From: Duncaniella dubosii
Lineage (GTDB): Bacteria; Bacteroidota; Bacteroidia; Bacteroidales; Muribaculaceae
NCBI RefSeq assembly: GCF_004803915.1
Contig: NZ_CP039396.1
Location: 2,914,001-2,978,000 of the forward strand
Length of the DNA stretch: 64,000 nucleotides
Direction: 5' to 3'
The notes under the pieces are model-generated. The model saw only the letters and a program-made list of their open reading frames with translations. It searched no databases and was not told the origin of the DNA. A program made the position numbers and the translations under genes. Numbering within the stretch: position 1 is the first letter of the stretch; the number at the start of each line of letters is the position of its first letter. Positions 53,413 through 63,892 of this stretch are shown here, piece after piece.

Positions 53413-56400
53413 TTGAGCCGTAACATTGGTAAAAAGTCGCTTAGAGCATTCCTGTGGACGCTTCTTGGTCTCGTATTGTTACTGATTGCAATACCGATTC
53501 TCCTTTATGTACCGGTTGTTCAGGATTTTGCTGTTAAGATAGCCACGCAGCAGGTAAGCAAGTCGACTGGCATGAAAATCGGAATTGGAAAACTGCGTCT
53601 CGGATTTCCATTGAAGCTGAAAGTCGAGGAGGCAAGTGTCATAATGGCTAACGGCGACACAATGCTGACATCAGCTCGTCTGGCTGTAGATGTCAGACTG
53701 ATGCCTCTTTTAAAAGGCGAGATTGAGGTAAGTGGTGCTGAACTTGAGAGTGCGTTCTACCAGCTTGGCAATAATGATTCGGTTATGTGGCTTAGAGCAA
53801 ATGTCAACCGTGCCGACATAGATGGAAGTGAAATCAATCTCAAAACCGGACGCATAGATTTGTCGACTGTAGATATAGATGGCGTCCGAGTCAGATTGCG
53901 CATGCTTAATGATACGACCACGACACCTGTCGATACGGCACAGGCAACGCCTTGGAATGTGAATGCTGACCGTATCACGATTTCCAATCTTGCCTACGAG
54001 ATGTCAATGGAGCCGATCATCGATAGTCTTGGCTGTATGGTAGACATGATGGAACTTCGTGACGGACATTTCGATATGGCTACGAAAAAAATCTATGGAA
54101 GAAGTCTACAGGTTGATAGTGTGACCGCAGCCTACATCTATCCGCTGGTTGGCAATGGAACGTCAACTGATATGAGTACCGATAGCGTTACAGCTGTAGA
54201 ATCCGATTTGTGGACAATCACAGCAGACTCGCTTCGTCTGACTGCCCGCAGTGGTCTTTATGCACAAAAAGGTGTTAGACCGGCTAAAGGTTTTGATCCT
54301 TCTTATATAGAAGTCAGTGACGTAAATATAGAGGTTGATTCATTTTTCAACAAGGGAACAGCGATACGCGTGCCTCTGAAAAATCTATCAGCAAATGAAC
54401 GTTGCGGACTGATGTTCCATGCCGACGGTCTTTTTGAAATGGACAGTAAAAAAATGTCTGCCCGTGATTTCTCAATTGAAACTCTGCGTTCCTCGCTACT
54501 GGTTAATGCTGAAATGGGAATGGGAGATTTATTGACAGACCGTTCCCTCCCATTGGGGCTGAAGGCATCGGGCCGGATTGATCCCAAAGAGATTATCATG
54601 GCATTCCCTGATATGAAAGCTATGCTTAAGCCTGTCACTCCTATTTCGCTTTCAGCTGATATTGAAGGAACTCCGTCGTTGCTCAATGTATACACTCTTG
54701 ATTTACGGATGCCGACGCTCGCTCATATTGCTCTTGAAGGTGAAATCAGCAATCCTTTTAATCCTGAAAAGATTGGTGGACAGCTTAATATAGACGGAAC
54801 TTTGTCTACCATTACCGACAAACAGTTTGCATTCCTCCCGATAAAAACGGTTCCGGCACTCTCGATTAACGGCACTGTCGATTATTATCCGCAGAAGGTG
54901 TCCGGTGATGTTGTACTTATGACCGGCGGAGGCAAATTGGCCGGTGCAGGCCGATGGGTGGGAAAGGCTGAATCATACAGTGCGACCCTTAATCTTCATG
55001 ATTTTCCTGTAGATGCCTTTGTCCCTGAATACGGTGTCGGCAGAGTCACTGCCACCCTGACTGTTGATGGTAAGGGATATAATCCGCTAAATAAGTCTAC
55101 CTATATTGATGCGGATGTAAAGGTGGGAAGTATTGTCTACAACAAAGCGACATACAGTGATATTGCCCTCAATACCACGCTTCATGACGGAAACGCATCA
55201 GGGTTAATCGAAAGTTCTAACCAAGATGCGGATGCATCTGCCCGCTTTGACGCGCAGATTGATGGCGATACAGTCGAATGGAATCTCAATGCAGACATAC
55301 GCAATGTCAACCTTCAGGCGCTTGGCCTTTCGCCTACACTGAACCGTGGCAGTCTCGACCTTACTACCTCAGGTCGATATAATGTCGCAAAATCCTCTAT
55401 TGATGCAAGGGCGGACGTTTCCAATCTCACATGGAATCTTCCGGAAATTGATATAATCTCACCACAACCAATCAATTTGTCGCTTGTTTCTTCCGATTCA
55501 ATTCTTAACGGCGGACTTGTAAACGGAGACCTTGACCTTAAGCTCAGTTCTGATAATTCGCTGTTTGGTTTTATGGATGGCTTGACGGCCGGAATGAAAG
55601 AGGTGACAGCACAGATGGACAGTATGCGTGTCGATGTCGGAAGACTTCATCTGTCTTTTCCGCATTTCGATATGATTTTAAACATGGGCAAGAACAATGT
55701 GGCAGCCAGATATCTGAATGAATCTTCAAAAATAGAATTCAATAGATTCACAGCCGGGCTGCACAACGATTCGCTTCTATGGATCAATATGCTCGCCAAT
55801 GGATTTATGACAGGAACTACACGTCTGGATACCATCTCTTTCAATGCTATCCAGCATGGAACTTATCTTGTATACAAAGCCGACATTAATAACCGACCCG
55901 GGACATTCGATGACTTCGCTCATGTCGTGCTCAACGGTTTTGTAGGTTCTAATAGGTTTTCAGCTTATTTAAAACAACAAAACATCAAAGGTGAGAATGG
56001 TTTTAATCTCGGCTTGACTGCTATGCTTGTCGACAGTGTTGTTACAGTAAAACTCGTCCCTACGAAGCCGACAATCGCCTACAAACCTTGGACAATAAAT
56101 AAGGATAATTTCATAAGTTATAATCTTGCGGCACGCCATCTTGATGCGTCGCTCTCTCTACAGGGTGAAAAAAGCTTTATAAAAATTTTCACCGAACATC
56201 CTTTGACCGCTGATTCCCTTACCCGCAATGTAGAAGGTCATCCGGTCTGCGACGATTTGATTGTGCAGATTTCTCAGGTAGAGCTTCAGGACTGGCTCTC
56301 AATCAATCCATTCGCTCCTCCTATCAAGGGTGATCTGAATGCGGATATGCGTATACACTATGAAGATGGCATTCTGACAGGCAAGGGTGACATCAGCCTC

Positions 56401-58149
56401 CTTGATCTTTTCTATGGTCGTGACAAGGTCGGAGATTTCGATCTTGCTGTCGATGTCGCAAATAGCCATAACGGAAAACTGATGGCAGATATGAGCCTGA
56501 TGGTTGATTCCGTAAAGACAATCACGGCTCATGGCGTGCTCAATGACAGTACGGCGGAGAACCCATTCATGCTTGATTTCAGAATGATTAAATTCCCCCT
56601 AAGAATAGCCAATCCGTTTATACCGGAGGGAATGGCAAATCTGTCAGGCATGCTTAACGGTGAGATGGAAATCACAGGCTCAATGTCGCATCCGGTATTT
56701 AACGGATTTATAGATTTTGATACAACAGCGGTAAAGGTCAAGATGCTTGGGACTTCTTTCACTTTCTCCGAAGAGAAAATACCTGTTGACAGTGGTATCA
56801 TTTCATTTAATGATTTTACTATCAAGGGATGCAATGACAATCCATTTTACCTGAACGGAACTGTTGACGCACGAAATCTGGCAAATCCAGCACTCGATAT
56901 CTCAATAAATGCAAAGAACATTGAAGTTGTCAACAGTTCGCGCGCAAGAGGCGGTGCGGATATATATGGCAAAGCCTTCCTTGATGTTAATGCAAAAGCA
57001 AAAGGAGATATGACACGCATAAATCTTGATGCTGATTTGGGCGTTCTTGCCGGAACGAATGTCACATATGTATTGTCAGAAGCATCACAGGCTCTGTCAT
57101 CACAATCGACAGAAGATATGGTTCATTTCGTGCAGTTCAACGATACGAGTTCTGTAGCTAAGGCTGACTCTATAGCCAATGCACCTATGGCCATTAACCT
57201 TGATGCCCGTCTTTCAATCGAAGAAGGCTCTATAATAAATGTGGATCTTTCGGCAAACGGCAGTAACAAGGTGCAGGTGCAACCTTCAGGCAACGTCGTC
57301 TTCACTATGTCGGAGCTTAACGGTGACCGTATGACAGGACGTATAAATATCAACAATGGCTTTGTGCGTTATACACCGCCGTTCATGAGTGAGAAAAACT
57401 TTGCTTTCCGCGAAGGATCATACATCTCTTTCAATGGAGACATGATGAATCCGATACTCAATATTCAGGCAGTAGATATAATAAAGGCAAATGTGACACA
57501 AGACGGTCAGGATTCACGATTGGTTAATTTCAACGTGAAACTGTCTGTCACCAATACACTCGACAATATGAATGTGGCATTTGATCTTTCGACTGACGAT
57601 GATATAACTGTCCAGAATGAACTTGCTTCGATGTCTGCCGAACAAAGAGCCAATCAGGCTATGAACCTGTTGCTCTATAATGTCTATTCAGGTGCCGGGA
57701 CAAAGGGAAATGCAAACCTATCTGGAAATCAGTTGTATTCATTCCTGACATCGCAACTCAATTCTTGGGCTGCAAACAACATCCGTGGTGTAGATCTTTC
57801 ATTCGGCATTGATCAGTATGATAAGACGTATGGCGGTTCGACATCGACCACTACTTCATATAGCTATCGTGTAAGCAAGACATTCTTTAATGACAGATTT
57901 AAAATAGTTGTTGGAGGCAATTATTCAACAGACGCGGATGCAGATGAGAATTTCTCGCAGAATCTGATTAACGACATATCGTTTGAATATATGCTCAACA
58001 AGTCAGGATCAATGTATATAAAGATATTCCGTCATACCGGCTATGAAAGTATACTTGAGGGAGAAATCACTCAGACCGGAGTCGGCTTTGTCCTCAAAAG
58101 AAAGCTTAATACTTTGTGGGAACTGTTCGGAATACGTCGTGAAGACTAA
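53413..58149 (+). CDS. tamB: TamB-like translocation/assembly protein
   Basis: A 1578-residue inner-membrane-anchored protein spanning the periplasm, part of the TAM system for outer-membrane protein or lipid traffic. The start is a TTG (SRNIGKKSLRAFLWT follows); I see no ATG that fits. One membrane helix (residues about 15-35) is followed by a long beta-rich region of repeated AsmA/TamB-like strands and the C-terminal TamB domain (MTGRININNGFVRYTPPFMS; GVDLSFGIDQYDK). It is followed 39 bases later by the TamL lipoprotein gene. Confidence 0.92.
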   Translation: MSRNIGKKSLRAFLWTLLGLVLLLIAIPILLYVPVVQDFAVKIATQQVSKSTGMKIGIGKLRLGFPLKLKVEEASVIMANGDTMLTSARLAVDVRLMPLLKGEIEVSGAELESAFYQLGNNDSVMWLRANVNRADIDGSEINLKTGRIDLSTVDIDGVRVRLRMLNDTTTTPVDTAQATPWNVNADRITISNLAYEMSMEPIIDSLGCMVDMMELRDGHFDMATKKIYGRSLQVDSVTAAYIYPLVGNGTSTDMSTDSVTAVESDLWTITADSLRLTARSGLYAQKGVRPAKGFDPSYIEVSDVNIEVDSFFNKGTAIRVPLKNLSANERCGLMFHADGLFEMDSKKMSARDFSIETLRSSLLVNAEMGMGDLLTDRSLPLGLKASGRIDPKEIIMAFPDMKAMLKPVTPISLSADIEGTPSLLNVYTLDLRMPTLAHIALEGEISNPFNPEKIGGQLNIDGTLSTITDKQFAFLPIKTVPALSINGTVDYYPQKVSGDVVLMTGGGKLAGAGRWVGKAESYSATLNLHDFPVDAFVPEYGVGRVTATLTVDGKGYNPLNKSTYIDADVKVGSIVYNKATYSDIALNTTLHDGNASGLIESSNQDADASARFDAQIDGDTVEWNLNADIRNVNLQALGLSPTLNRGSLDLTTSGRYNVAKSSIDARADVSNLTWNLPEIDIISPQPINLSLVSSDSILNGGLVNGDLDLKLSSDNSLFGFMDGLTAGMKEVTAQMDSMRVDVGRLHLSFPHFDMILNMGKNNVAARYLNESSKIEFNRFTAGLHNDSLLWINMLANGFMTGTTRLDTISFNAIQHGTYLVYKADINNRPGTFDDFAHVVLNGFVGSNRFSAYLKQQNIKGENGFNLGLTAMLVDSVVTVKLVPTKPTIAYKPWTINKDNFISYNLAARHLDASLSLQGEKSFIKIFTEHPLTADSLTRNVEGHPVCDDLIVQISQVELQDWLSINPFAPPIKGDLNADMRIHYEDGILTGKGDISLLDLFYGRDKVGDFDLAVDVANSHNGKLMADMSLMVDSVKTITAHGVLNDSTAENPFMLDFRMIKFPLRIANPFIPEGMANLSGMLNGEMEITGSMSHPVFNGFIDFDTTAVKVKMLGTSFTFSEEKIPVDSGIISFNDFTIKGCNDNPFYLNGTVDARNLANPALDISINAKNIEVVNSSRARGGADIYGKAFLDVNAKAKGDMTRINLDADLGVLAGTNVTYVLSEASQALSSQSTEDMVHFVQFNDTSSVAKADSIANAPMAINLDARLSIEEGSIINVDLSANGSNKVQVQPSGNVVFTMSELNGDRMTGRININNGFVRYTPPFMSEKNFAFREGSYISFNGDMMNPILNIQAVDIIKANVTQDGQDSRLVNFNVKLSVTNTLDNMNVAFDLSTDDDITVQNELASMSAEQRANQAMNLLLYNVYSGAGTKGNANLSGNQLYSFLTSQLNSWAANNIRGVDLSFGIDQYDKTYGGSTSTTTSYSYRVSKTFFNDRFKIVVGGNYSTDADADENFSQNLINDISFEYMLNKSGSMYIKIFRHTGYESILEGEITQTGVGFVLKRKLNTLWELFGIRRED

Positions 58150-58188
58150 GATGTATTCTGCAGACAACAAATATGTTCTGAATCAATT

Positions 58189-60468
58189 ATGAGAAAACTA
58201 ATCATATATTTAGCAGCAGGCTTGCTGCTTGCCGGTTGCTCGACGACAAGGCGCATCGGCAAGGATGAAATCCTGTATACAGGATTAAAAGGAGTCAATG
58301 TGCAGACCCCGGAGAATGAAAAATTTCCGTCAGATGTAAAATCGACTCTTACGGAAGCTGTGTCTGTAAAGCCAAATAATTCGCTATTGGGCTCTGCATC
58401 GGTTCGCTATCCGTTCCCTCTTGGGCTTTGGGTCTACAACAACTGGCCTAATCCACCCAAAGGACTGAAGCATTGGATATATGAGAAACTTGCGACAACG
58501 CCTGTCCTTGTCAGCGATGTTCGTCCGGAGGTGAGAGTACATATGCTTGACCAGTTGCTTGATAATAACGGATATTTTTCCGGGACATCTGCCTATGAGC
58601 TCGTACAGAAGCGCAACAAGAAGAAAGCCTCTATATTATATAAGGTGGAGGCAGGCAGACCTTACCTGCTGGATTCACTCATACTGCTTCCTGATTCAGT
58701 CCACCTCTATCATCTGATTGACTCGGTGGCAGAGAAATCGAAGTATTTTAAGGTCGGTTCTCGTTATTCAACAGATTCATTGTCTGTATTGCGGATCGAC
58801 ATCGCGAATGCCGTCCGGAATCGTGGATATTATTATTTCCGTCCGGAATATATCCAATATCTTGCCGACAGCACAATTAATCCGGGAAGTATCGCGTTGA
58901 AACTCGATATCGCAGACAACACTCCGGCAATAGCCCTCGCACGTTACCGCACAGGTGAAATTACCACCTACATATATAGAAACCGAGGAGGAGGTGCTCC
59001 TGACACTATCGATACAAAAAAAGGTACTCTTATCAGATATATGCCATCGCGTTTACGCGATGGATTGATTCCGTCATGTATCGCTTTCCGGGAGGGACGT
59101 ACATTCTCCGTCCGTCAGATGAATAACACACAAAGTCGATTGTCGCGTCTTGGCATTTTCAATGATATAAACATTACTGTCACACGTGACACAGTCCATA
59201 CCGATGAGAACCTTCTTGATGTTGCTATTGAATGTACTTTTGACCGTCCGCTTGAAGCTTCTATCGAAGCCAATGTGTCTTCCAAATCCAACTCTTATCT
59301 TGGTCCGGGTCTATCGCTTGGGCTCACAAACAGAAATCTGTTCGGAGGAGGAGAGCTTCTCAACCTCTCGTTGACCGGTGCTTATGAGTGGCAGACAGGA
59401 TCCGGCAAGAAAAATTCTGTTTTCAACTCTTATGAGGTCGGTTTGAATGCGACCCTTGCTTTCCCTCGTCTGTTAGCCCCTAAATTTATCCCTAGGACTC
59501 GCCGTGATGTCAGCTGGACACGTATTTCATTAGGTGCTGACCTTCTCAACCGTCCGCACTATTTCAAACTGAGCCAGTTTAATGCCGGTCTTGCATATGA
59601 CTGGCAATCGTCAAAATATATTTCAAACACCTTCACTCTGTTTAAGCTTACCTATAACAAACTTCAGCATACCACTCCGGTCTTTGACTCGATTATGAAT
59701 GCCAATCCGGCGATCGCACTCAGTTTCCAGAGCCAATATATCCCGCAGATGTCTTATAGCCTTGTTTTCGATCGGGCAACTCGCCGGAACACATTCAACC
59801 TTCAGCTTACTCTTCAGGAAGCAGGCAATATCTTCTGGTCGATATACGAATTGTGTGGCAAGAAGGGCGAAAAATCATTATTCAAAACCCCGTTCTCGCA
59901 GTTCATCAAAGGATATGGACAATTCGTTTATGGCAGAAGACTTTTCGGAGATCATTGGCTTGTAAATCGTATCGGTGTCGGAGCTGCATATGCCTATGGC
60001 AATTCATCGCAAGTGCCTTACAGTGAGCAATTCTATTGTGGTGGTGCGAATTCGGTGAGAGCATTTACCGTACGTTCCATTGGTCCCGGTTCATATCGCG
60101 CACCTGCCGATCAGGTCAACGGCTATTTTGATCAGACTGGAACGTTTACGTTTATTGCAAATTCGGAATACCGTTTTCCGATACTCGGGCCTCTACACGG
60201 TGCATTATTCCTCGATGCCGGAAACGTATGGACACTTAAAAACGAGCCGGAACGCCCCGGTGGCCAGTTGAAAGCAAACACCTTCTTTAAAGATCTTGCG
60301 CTCGGTACGGGAGTTGGATTGAGGTTTGATATTTCTATGCTTATAATTCGTGGCGACCTTGGAATAGGAATCCATGCTCCATATGATACCGGGAAGCGCG
60401 GATACTACAACATGGAGTCATTCAAGAAGTCTCTTGCATTCCACCTTGCCATTGGCTATCCGTTCTAA
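58189..60468 (+). CDS. tamL: TamL-like BamA-superfamily outer-membrane lipoprotein
   Basis: A 759-residue outer-membrane protein. The signal ends LLAGCSTTRR (lipidated Cys near residue 17), the lipoprotein form of TamA found in Bacteroidota. POTRA-like domains occupy residues about 30-340. A 16-stranded barrel of the bacterial surface antigen (D15) type follows, with LVNRIGVGAAYAYGNSSQVP, YCGGANSVRAFTVRSIGPGS and GLRFDISMLIIRGDLGIGIH. It presumably partners TamB across the periplasm. A terminator-like hairpin lies at 60496-60540. Confidence 0.92.
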   Translation: MRKLIIYLAAGLLLAGCSTTRRIGKDEILYTGLKGVNVQTPENEKFPSDVKSTLTEAVSVKPNNSLLGSASVRYPFPLGLWVYNNWPNPPKGLKHWIYEKLATTPVLVSDVRPEVRVHMLDQLLDNNGYFSGTSAYELVQKRNKKKASILYKVEAGRPYLLDSLILLPDSVHLYHLIDSVAEKSKYFKVGSRYSTDSLSVLRIDIANAVRNRGYYYFRPEYIQYLADSTINPGSIALKLDIADNTPAIALARYRTGEITTYIYRNRGGGAPDTIDTKKGTLIRYMPSRLRDGLIPSCIAFREGRTFSVRQMNNTQSRLSRLGIFNDINITVTRDTVHTDENLLDVAIECTFDRPLEASIEANVSSKSNSYLGPGLSLGLTNRNLFGGGELLNLSLTGAYEWQTGSGKKNSVFNSYEVGLNATLAFPRLLAPKFIPRTRRDVSWTRISLGADLLNRPHYFKLSQFNAGLAYDWQSSKYISNTFTLFKLTYNKLQHTTPVFDSIMNANPAIALSFQSQYIPQMSYSLVFDRATRRNTFNLQLTLQEAGNIFWSIYELCGKKGEKSLFKTPFSQFIKGYGQFVYGRRLFGDHWLVNRIGVGAAYAYGNSSQVPYSEQFYCGGANSVRAFTVRSIGPGSYRAPADQVNGYFDQTGTFTFIANSEYRFPILGPLHGALFLDAGNVWTLKNEPERPGGQLKANTFFKDLALGTGVGLRFDISMLIIRGDLGIGIHAPYDTGKRGYYNMESFKKSLAFHLAIGYPF

Positions 60469-60495
60469 GCAAATTCACCGAAAGAACTTTTTATG

Positions 60496-60540
60496 GGTTT
60501 GAGTTGTCTTAATTATATGGACAGTTCAAACCTATTTTTA
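60496..60540 (+). terminator. Terminator-like hairpin directly before a start codon
   Basis: GGTTTGAGTTGTC (60496-60508) pairs with GACAGTTCAAACC (60520-60532), 13 positions with two G-T wobbles and an 11-base loop. TATTTTTA follows and its last base is the A of the ATG at 60540. It fits a terminator after tamL, or an attenuator controlling the next gene. Confidence 0.75.
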
Positions 60541-61034
60541 TGAAAAAGACCTTAAGTTACATAATATTCTTTTTAATCCTGACAGTTCTGGTAGCGGCAT
60601 ATGCCGATAGAGTAGTAAAAGCCGATAAAGGTTATACCGCACCTGATATTGAAATGCTCGCAAATGATTCGGTTAATGTGTCGCTTGACAAATTGAGAGG
60701 TAAATATGTCCTTGTCAATTTCTGGGACTCTTCAAATGCGGTTTCAAGAATAGCCGCAGGAGAATATGACCGTTTTTTACACAACAACGGAAATTCATTT
60801 TCACTTTTGTCAATAAATACCGACGAAAATCCAGAGCTTTTTAAGGAAATCGTGAAGAAGGACAACCTCGATTCTTCAACCCAATTTCACATCTCGGATG
60901 CTAAAACCCGACACCTCTCTGAAAATTACCGCCTTGATTCTGGATTTTCATCATATCTAATTGATCCTCAAGGCAAGATCGTTGCTGTTAATCCATCGGT
61001 CACCACTCTTGAAAAATATCTCTCTCAACATTGA
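60540..61034 (+). CDS. Thioredoxin-fold protein lacking redox cysteines
   Basis: A 164-residue TlpA/ResA-like protein. One N-terminal membrane or signal helix (SYIIFFLILTVLVAAYA) precedes a thioredoxin fold. The active-site region reads VLVNFWDSSNAVSRIAAGEY, where the family has FWASWCPPCR; both cysteines are replaced (Asn66, Ser69). There are no cysteines in the whole protein. It therefore cannot do thiol-disulfide chemistry and may be a binding or scaffold protein. GKYVLVNFW and the C-terminal LIDPQGKIVAVNPS match the fold. It lies between tamL and a small secreted protein. Confidence 0.8.
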   Translation: MKKTLSYIIFFLILTVLVAAYADRVVKADKGYTAPDIEMLANDSVNVSLDKLRGKYVLVNFWDSSNAVSRIAAGEYDRFLHNNGNSFSLLSINTDENPELFKEIVKKDNLDSSTQFHISDAKTRHLSENYRLDSGFSSYLIDPQGKIVAVNPSVTTLEKYLSQH

Positions 61035-61093
61035 GAGCCATTGGATGTTTGCTAAAATTAATAATTCTCATTAAATTTGCATCACAATTCATC

Positions 61094-61504
61094 ATGAAAC
61101 GATTTCTGTCAATCATCATTTTAGGTTCATTTGCCTATATGCCTTTGTCGGCAAAAGTAGTTAGGAACTACGGCAGTACATCTGATAATGTGCTGACTTT
61201 TGCTGTCGACAGTATCGACTATCGCAAGGATCTGACACGTGTCTACGGCAAGATACACGGACGGCCTCACACCTCTAACCGAATAGATGAAGTGCAATAC
61301 ATATCTACCGGCAATGCAATGATGTCAACAGATATTGACGGTGTTGACTTTCGTCGCTACTTCCAGTGGGAGGATGACGGTCTGATACCGATTGAAATCG
61401 ATTTCCCCGCAACAAAGCCTGATTCGGGAGTTCAGCTGCTGTTCACGACCGCCCATGGACAGTCGACTACTACCGTAAAAAAGATAGCCACAAAACATAG
61501 ATAA
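61094..61504 (+). CDS. Small secreted protein of unknown function
   Basis: I use the ATG at 61094, giving a signal peptide (MKRFLSIIILGSFAYMPLSA) and 136 residues; the frame is open to 61031. The mature part is beta-rich (LTFAVDSIDYRKDLTRVYGK; LIPIEIDFPATKP; VQLLFTTAHGQST). No family was recognised. Its stop overlaps the topB ATG by one base, so it is coupled to topB, although the functions seem unrelated. Confidence 0.75.
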   Translation: MKRFLSIIILGSFAYMPLSAKVVRNYGSTSDNVLTFAVDSIDYRKDLTRVYGKIHGRPHTSNRIDEVQYISTGNAMMSTDIDGVDFRRYFQWEDDGLIPIEIDFPATKPDSGVQLLFTTAHGQSTTTVKKIATKHR

Positions 61505-63570
61505 TGAAACTCTGTATCACCGAGAAACCAAGTGTAGCCAAAGACATAGCCCAGATACTTGGCGCTGATGTGCGCCGTGACGGATATTTTGAAGGAGGGG
61601 AGTATAAAGTCACATGGACCTTCGGCCATCTTTGCACCCTTAAAGAACCCGGTGATTATGAGGAACGTTGGAAACGGTGGGCTCTTGGCGTGCTCCCGAT
61701 GATTCCGGCTCGCTTCGGTATAAAAGTCATTCCTGACAAGGGGATTGAAAAACAGTTTCAAGTCATAGAAAATCTGATTTCGGAAGCAGATGAAGTGATC
61801 AACTGCGGTGATGCCGGTCAGGAGGGTGAATTAATCCAGCGATGGGTGATGCAGAAGGCTTCTGTCAATTGTCCGGTCAAGAGACTTTGGATTTCATCTC
61901 TGACAGATGAGTCTATACGCGAAGGGTTCGCACGCCTTCAGCCTGAATCAGATTTCGATAATCTCTACCATGCAGGCCTGTCTCGTGCAATCGGGGACTG
62001 GATTCTTGGAATGAATGCTACTCGTCTTTACTCGCTGAAGTATTCTTCACCTGGTAATGTTTTGTCAATCGGTCGTGTTCAGACTCCAACTCTTGCCCTC
62101 ATAGTTCAACGGCATTTTGAAATAGAAAATTTTAAGCCGGAGGATTACTGGGAATTGAAAACTCTTTATCGTGGAGCGCTGTTCAACGCTACTTCTGGTC
62201 GCTTCAAATCTCCTGAAGAGGCCGAAGCCGCACTCGAAGCGATAAAGTCTTATCCAATGGTCATAAAGGATGTGCAGAAAAAGAAGGGTAGGGAGGCTCC
62301 TCCTCGTCTTTTCGACCTAACATCCATGCAGGTGGAATGTAACAAAAAATGGGGATGGACTGCAGATGAAACTCTAAGGCTCATACAGTCTTTATATGAA
62401 AAAAAAGTGACGACCTATCCACGTGTCGATACTACGTATCTTTCTGAAGATATCTATCCTAAGGTGCCGGGTATACTTCGGAATATGACTCCTTATGCAA
62501 CCTTGACATCTTCGATACTCGCTGATAAGTTGCCGAAAAGCAAGAAAGTATTTGATAACACTAAGGTGACTGATCACCATGCCATTATACCTACCGGTCA
62601 GTCTCCGTCTGTGCTTGTTGGCAACGAACGGCAGCTCTATCATCTTATTGCGCTGCGGTTTATTGCTGCATTCTATCCCGATTGTAAATTCCTAAGCACA
62701 ACAGTACTTGGCGAGGTAGATAAGACCGGCTTTAAGGCAACAGGTAAAGTGATTGAAGATGCTGGTTGGCGTATTGTATATGATAATACACAGTCGAATG
62801 ATGATACCAAGGATGACGAAAATTCTGACGATCGTATTCTACCAGACTTTACGATAGGAGAGAGCGGCCCACATGAACCGTCATTACAGAAACGCACCAC
62901 TCAGCCTCCCAAATATTATACTGAAGGAACGTTGTTGCGTGCGATGGAATCAGCCGGTAAGACCGTGGAGGATGAGGAACTTCGGGAAGCTATGAAAGAA
63001 AACGGCATCGGACGTCCGTCGACACGAGCTGCTATTATCGAGACGCTATTCAAACGTAAATACATTTATAGGAATCGAAAGTCCATCATGGCTTCTCAGG
63101 CTGGAATTGACTTGATTTCGACCATAAACGAGGATCTTTTGAAAAGTGCGAAACTTACAGGTCTCTGGGAAAATAAGCTGCGTCGAATAGAAAGAGGCGA
63201 TTATTCGGCCTCGGACTTCATTCAAGAACTTAAAATATTGATTAATGAAATTGTAATCAATGTTTTAAGCGATAATTCAAAATCAAAAATTATCGTAGAT
63301 AATACCTCAAGAGGTTCAGACAAAAGTGGTGGCGATGATAGCGATTTAAAAGAAGGCAACTCAGTAAAACCTACCAAGCCAAGAGCGCCTCGCACGACTA
63401 AATTCGAACAAGTAGAGTGTCCCATCTGTGGAAAGGGGCATATATTGAAAGGTAAGACAGCCTTTGGATGTAGCCGTTTTAGAGAAGGATGTTCTTTACG
63501 CCTTAGTTTTATAGACTATCCGGAATCTCTAACGCCAGCCAAGCTGAAAAAAATATTGAAAAAGAAATAA
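61504..63570 (+). CDS. topB: DNA topoisomerase III
   Basis: A type IA topoisomerase that decatenates single-strand-linked DNA. The 688 residues hold a TOPRIM domain (CITEKPSVAKDIAQILGA; INCGDAGQEGELIQRW), a strand-gate domain (VLSIGRVQTPTLALIVQRHF) and the catalytic Tyr in KKVTTYPRVDTTYLSED. GIGRPSTRAAIIETLFKRKY follows. A Ser/Asp-rich linker near residue 600 leads to a C-terminal zinc-like domain with CPICGKGHI and a second pair in FGCSRFREGC. Complete. Confidence 0.95.
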   Translation: MKLCITEKPSVAKDIAQILGADVRRDGYFEGGEYKVTWTFGHLCTLKEPGDYEERWKRWALGVLPMIPARFGIKVIPDKGIEKQFQVIENLISEADEVINCGDAGQEGELIQRWVMQKASVNCPVKRLWISSLTDESIREGFARLQPESDFDNLYHAGLSRAIGDWILGMNATRLYSLKYSSPGNVLSIGRVQTPTLALIVQRHFEIENFKPEDYWELKTLYRGALFNATSGRFKSPEEAEAALEAIKSYPMVIKDVQKKKGREAPPRLFDLTSMQVECNKKWGWTADETLRLIQSLYEKKVTTYPRVDTTYLSEDIYPKVPGILRNMTPYATLTSSILADKLPKSKKVFDNTKVTDHHAIIPTGQSPSVLVGNERQLYHLIALRFIAAFYPDCKFLSTTVLGEVDKTGFKATGKVIEDAGWRIVYDNTQSNDDTKDDENSDDRILPDFTIGESGPHEPSLQKRTTQPPKYYTEGTLLRAMESAGKTVEDEELREAMKENGIGRPSTRAAIIETLFKRKYIYRNRKSIMASQAGIDLISTINEDLLKSAKLTGLWENKLRRIERGDYSASDFIQELKILINEIVINVLSDNSKSKIIVDNTSRGSDKSGGDDSDLKEGNSVKPTKPRAPRTTKFEQVECPICGKGHILKGKTAFGCSRFREGCSLRLSFIDYPESLTPAKLKKILKKK

Positions 63571-63579
63571 GATGCTTTG

Positions 63580-63605
63580 ACGGACGGCGTGCTTACGTCG
63601 TCCGT
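63580..63605 (+). terminator. Hairpin after topB
   Basis: ACGGACGGCG pairs with CGTCGTCCGT (10 bp, one G-T wobble) around TGCTTA. It lies 10 bases after the stop. No T tract follows, so termination strength is uncertain. Confidence 0.5.
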
Positions 63606-63871
63606 TGCCGATTTATCGAAAATCGTTCTGCGTATATAGCCCCAATAATAAATTCTGGTTTCATTTCCTGTAATAACAACGAAATAGGGCATCTTTCAGA
63701 AAAAGCCAAACATGCTATTTAACATAATCGCGATTATGAGACAAATAATCTCTATGAATTGTCAGAGGTTTTATTTATTGATATTATAAGTCCGACATTA
63801 TTATTAATCATTTTTTACTTAATATTCCCATGATTGTTTCTTGTAGTAGTTAAAACAGCTAATCATTTAGC

Positions 63872-63892
63872 CAATAAGCGTTAAGCTTATTG
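63872..63892. promoter_or_regulatory. Perfect dyad overlapping the right-edge promoter
   Basis: CAATAAGC-GTTAA-GCTTATTG is a perfect 8-bp dyad with a 5-base centre. Its right arm ends in the TTG of the -33 element, a typical place for a repressor operator. Confidence 0.5.
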
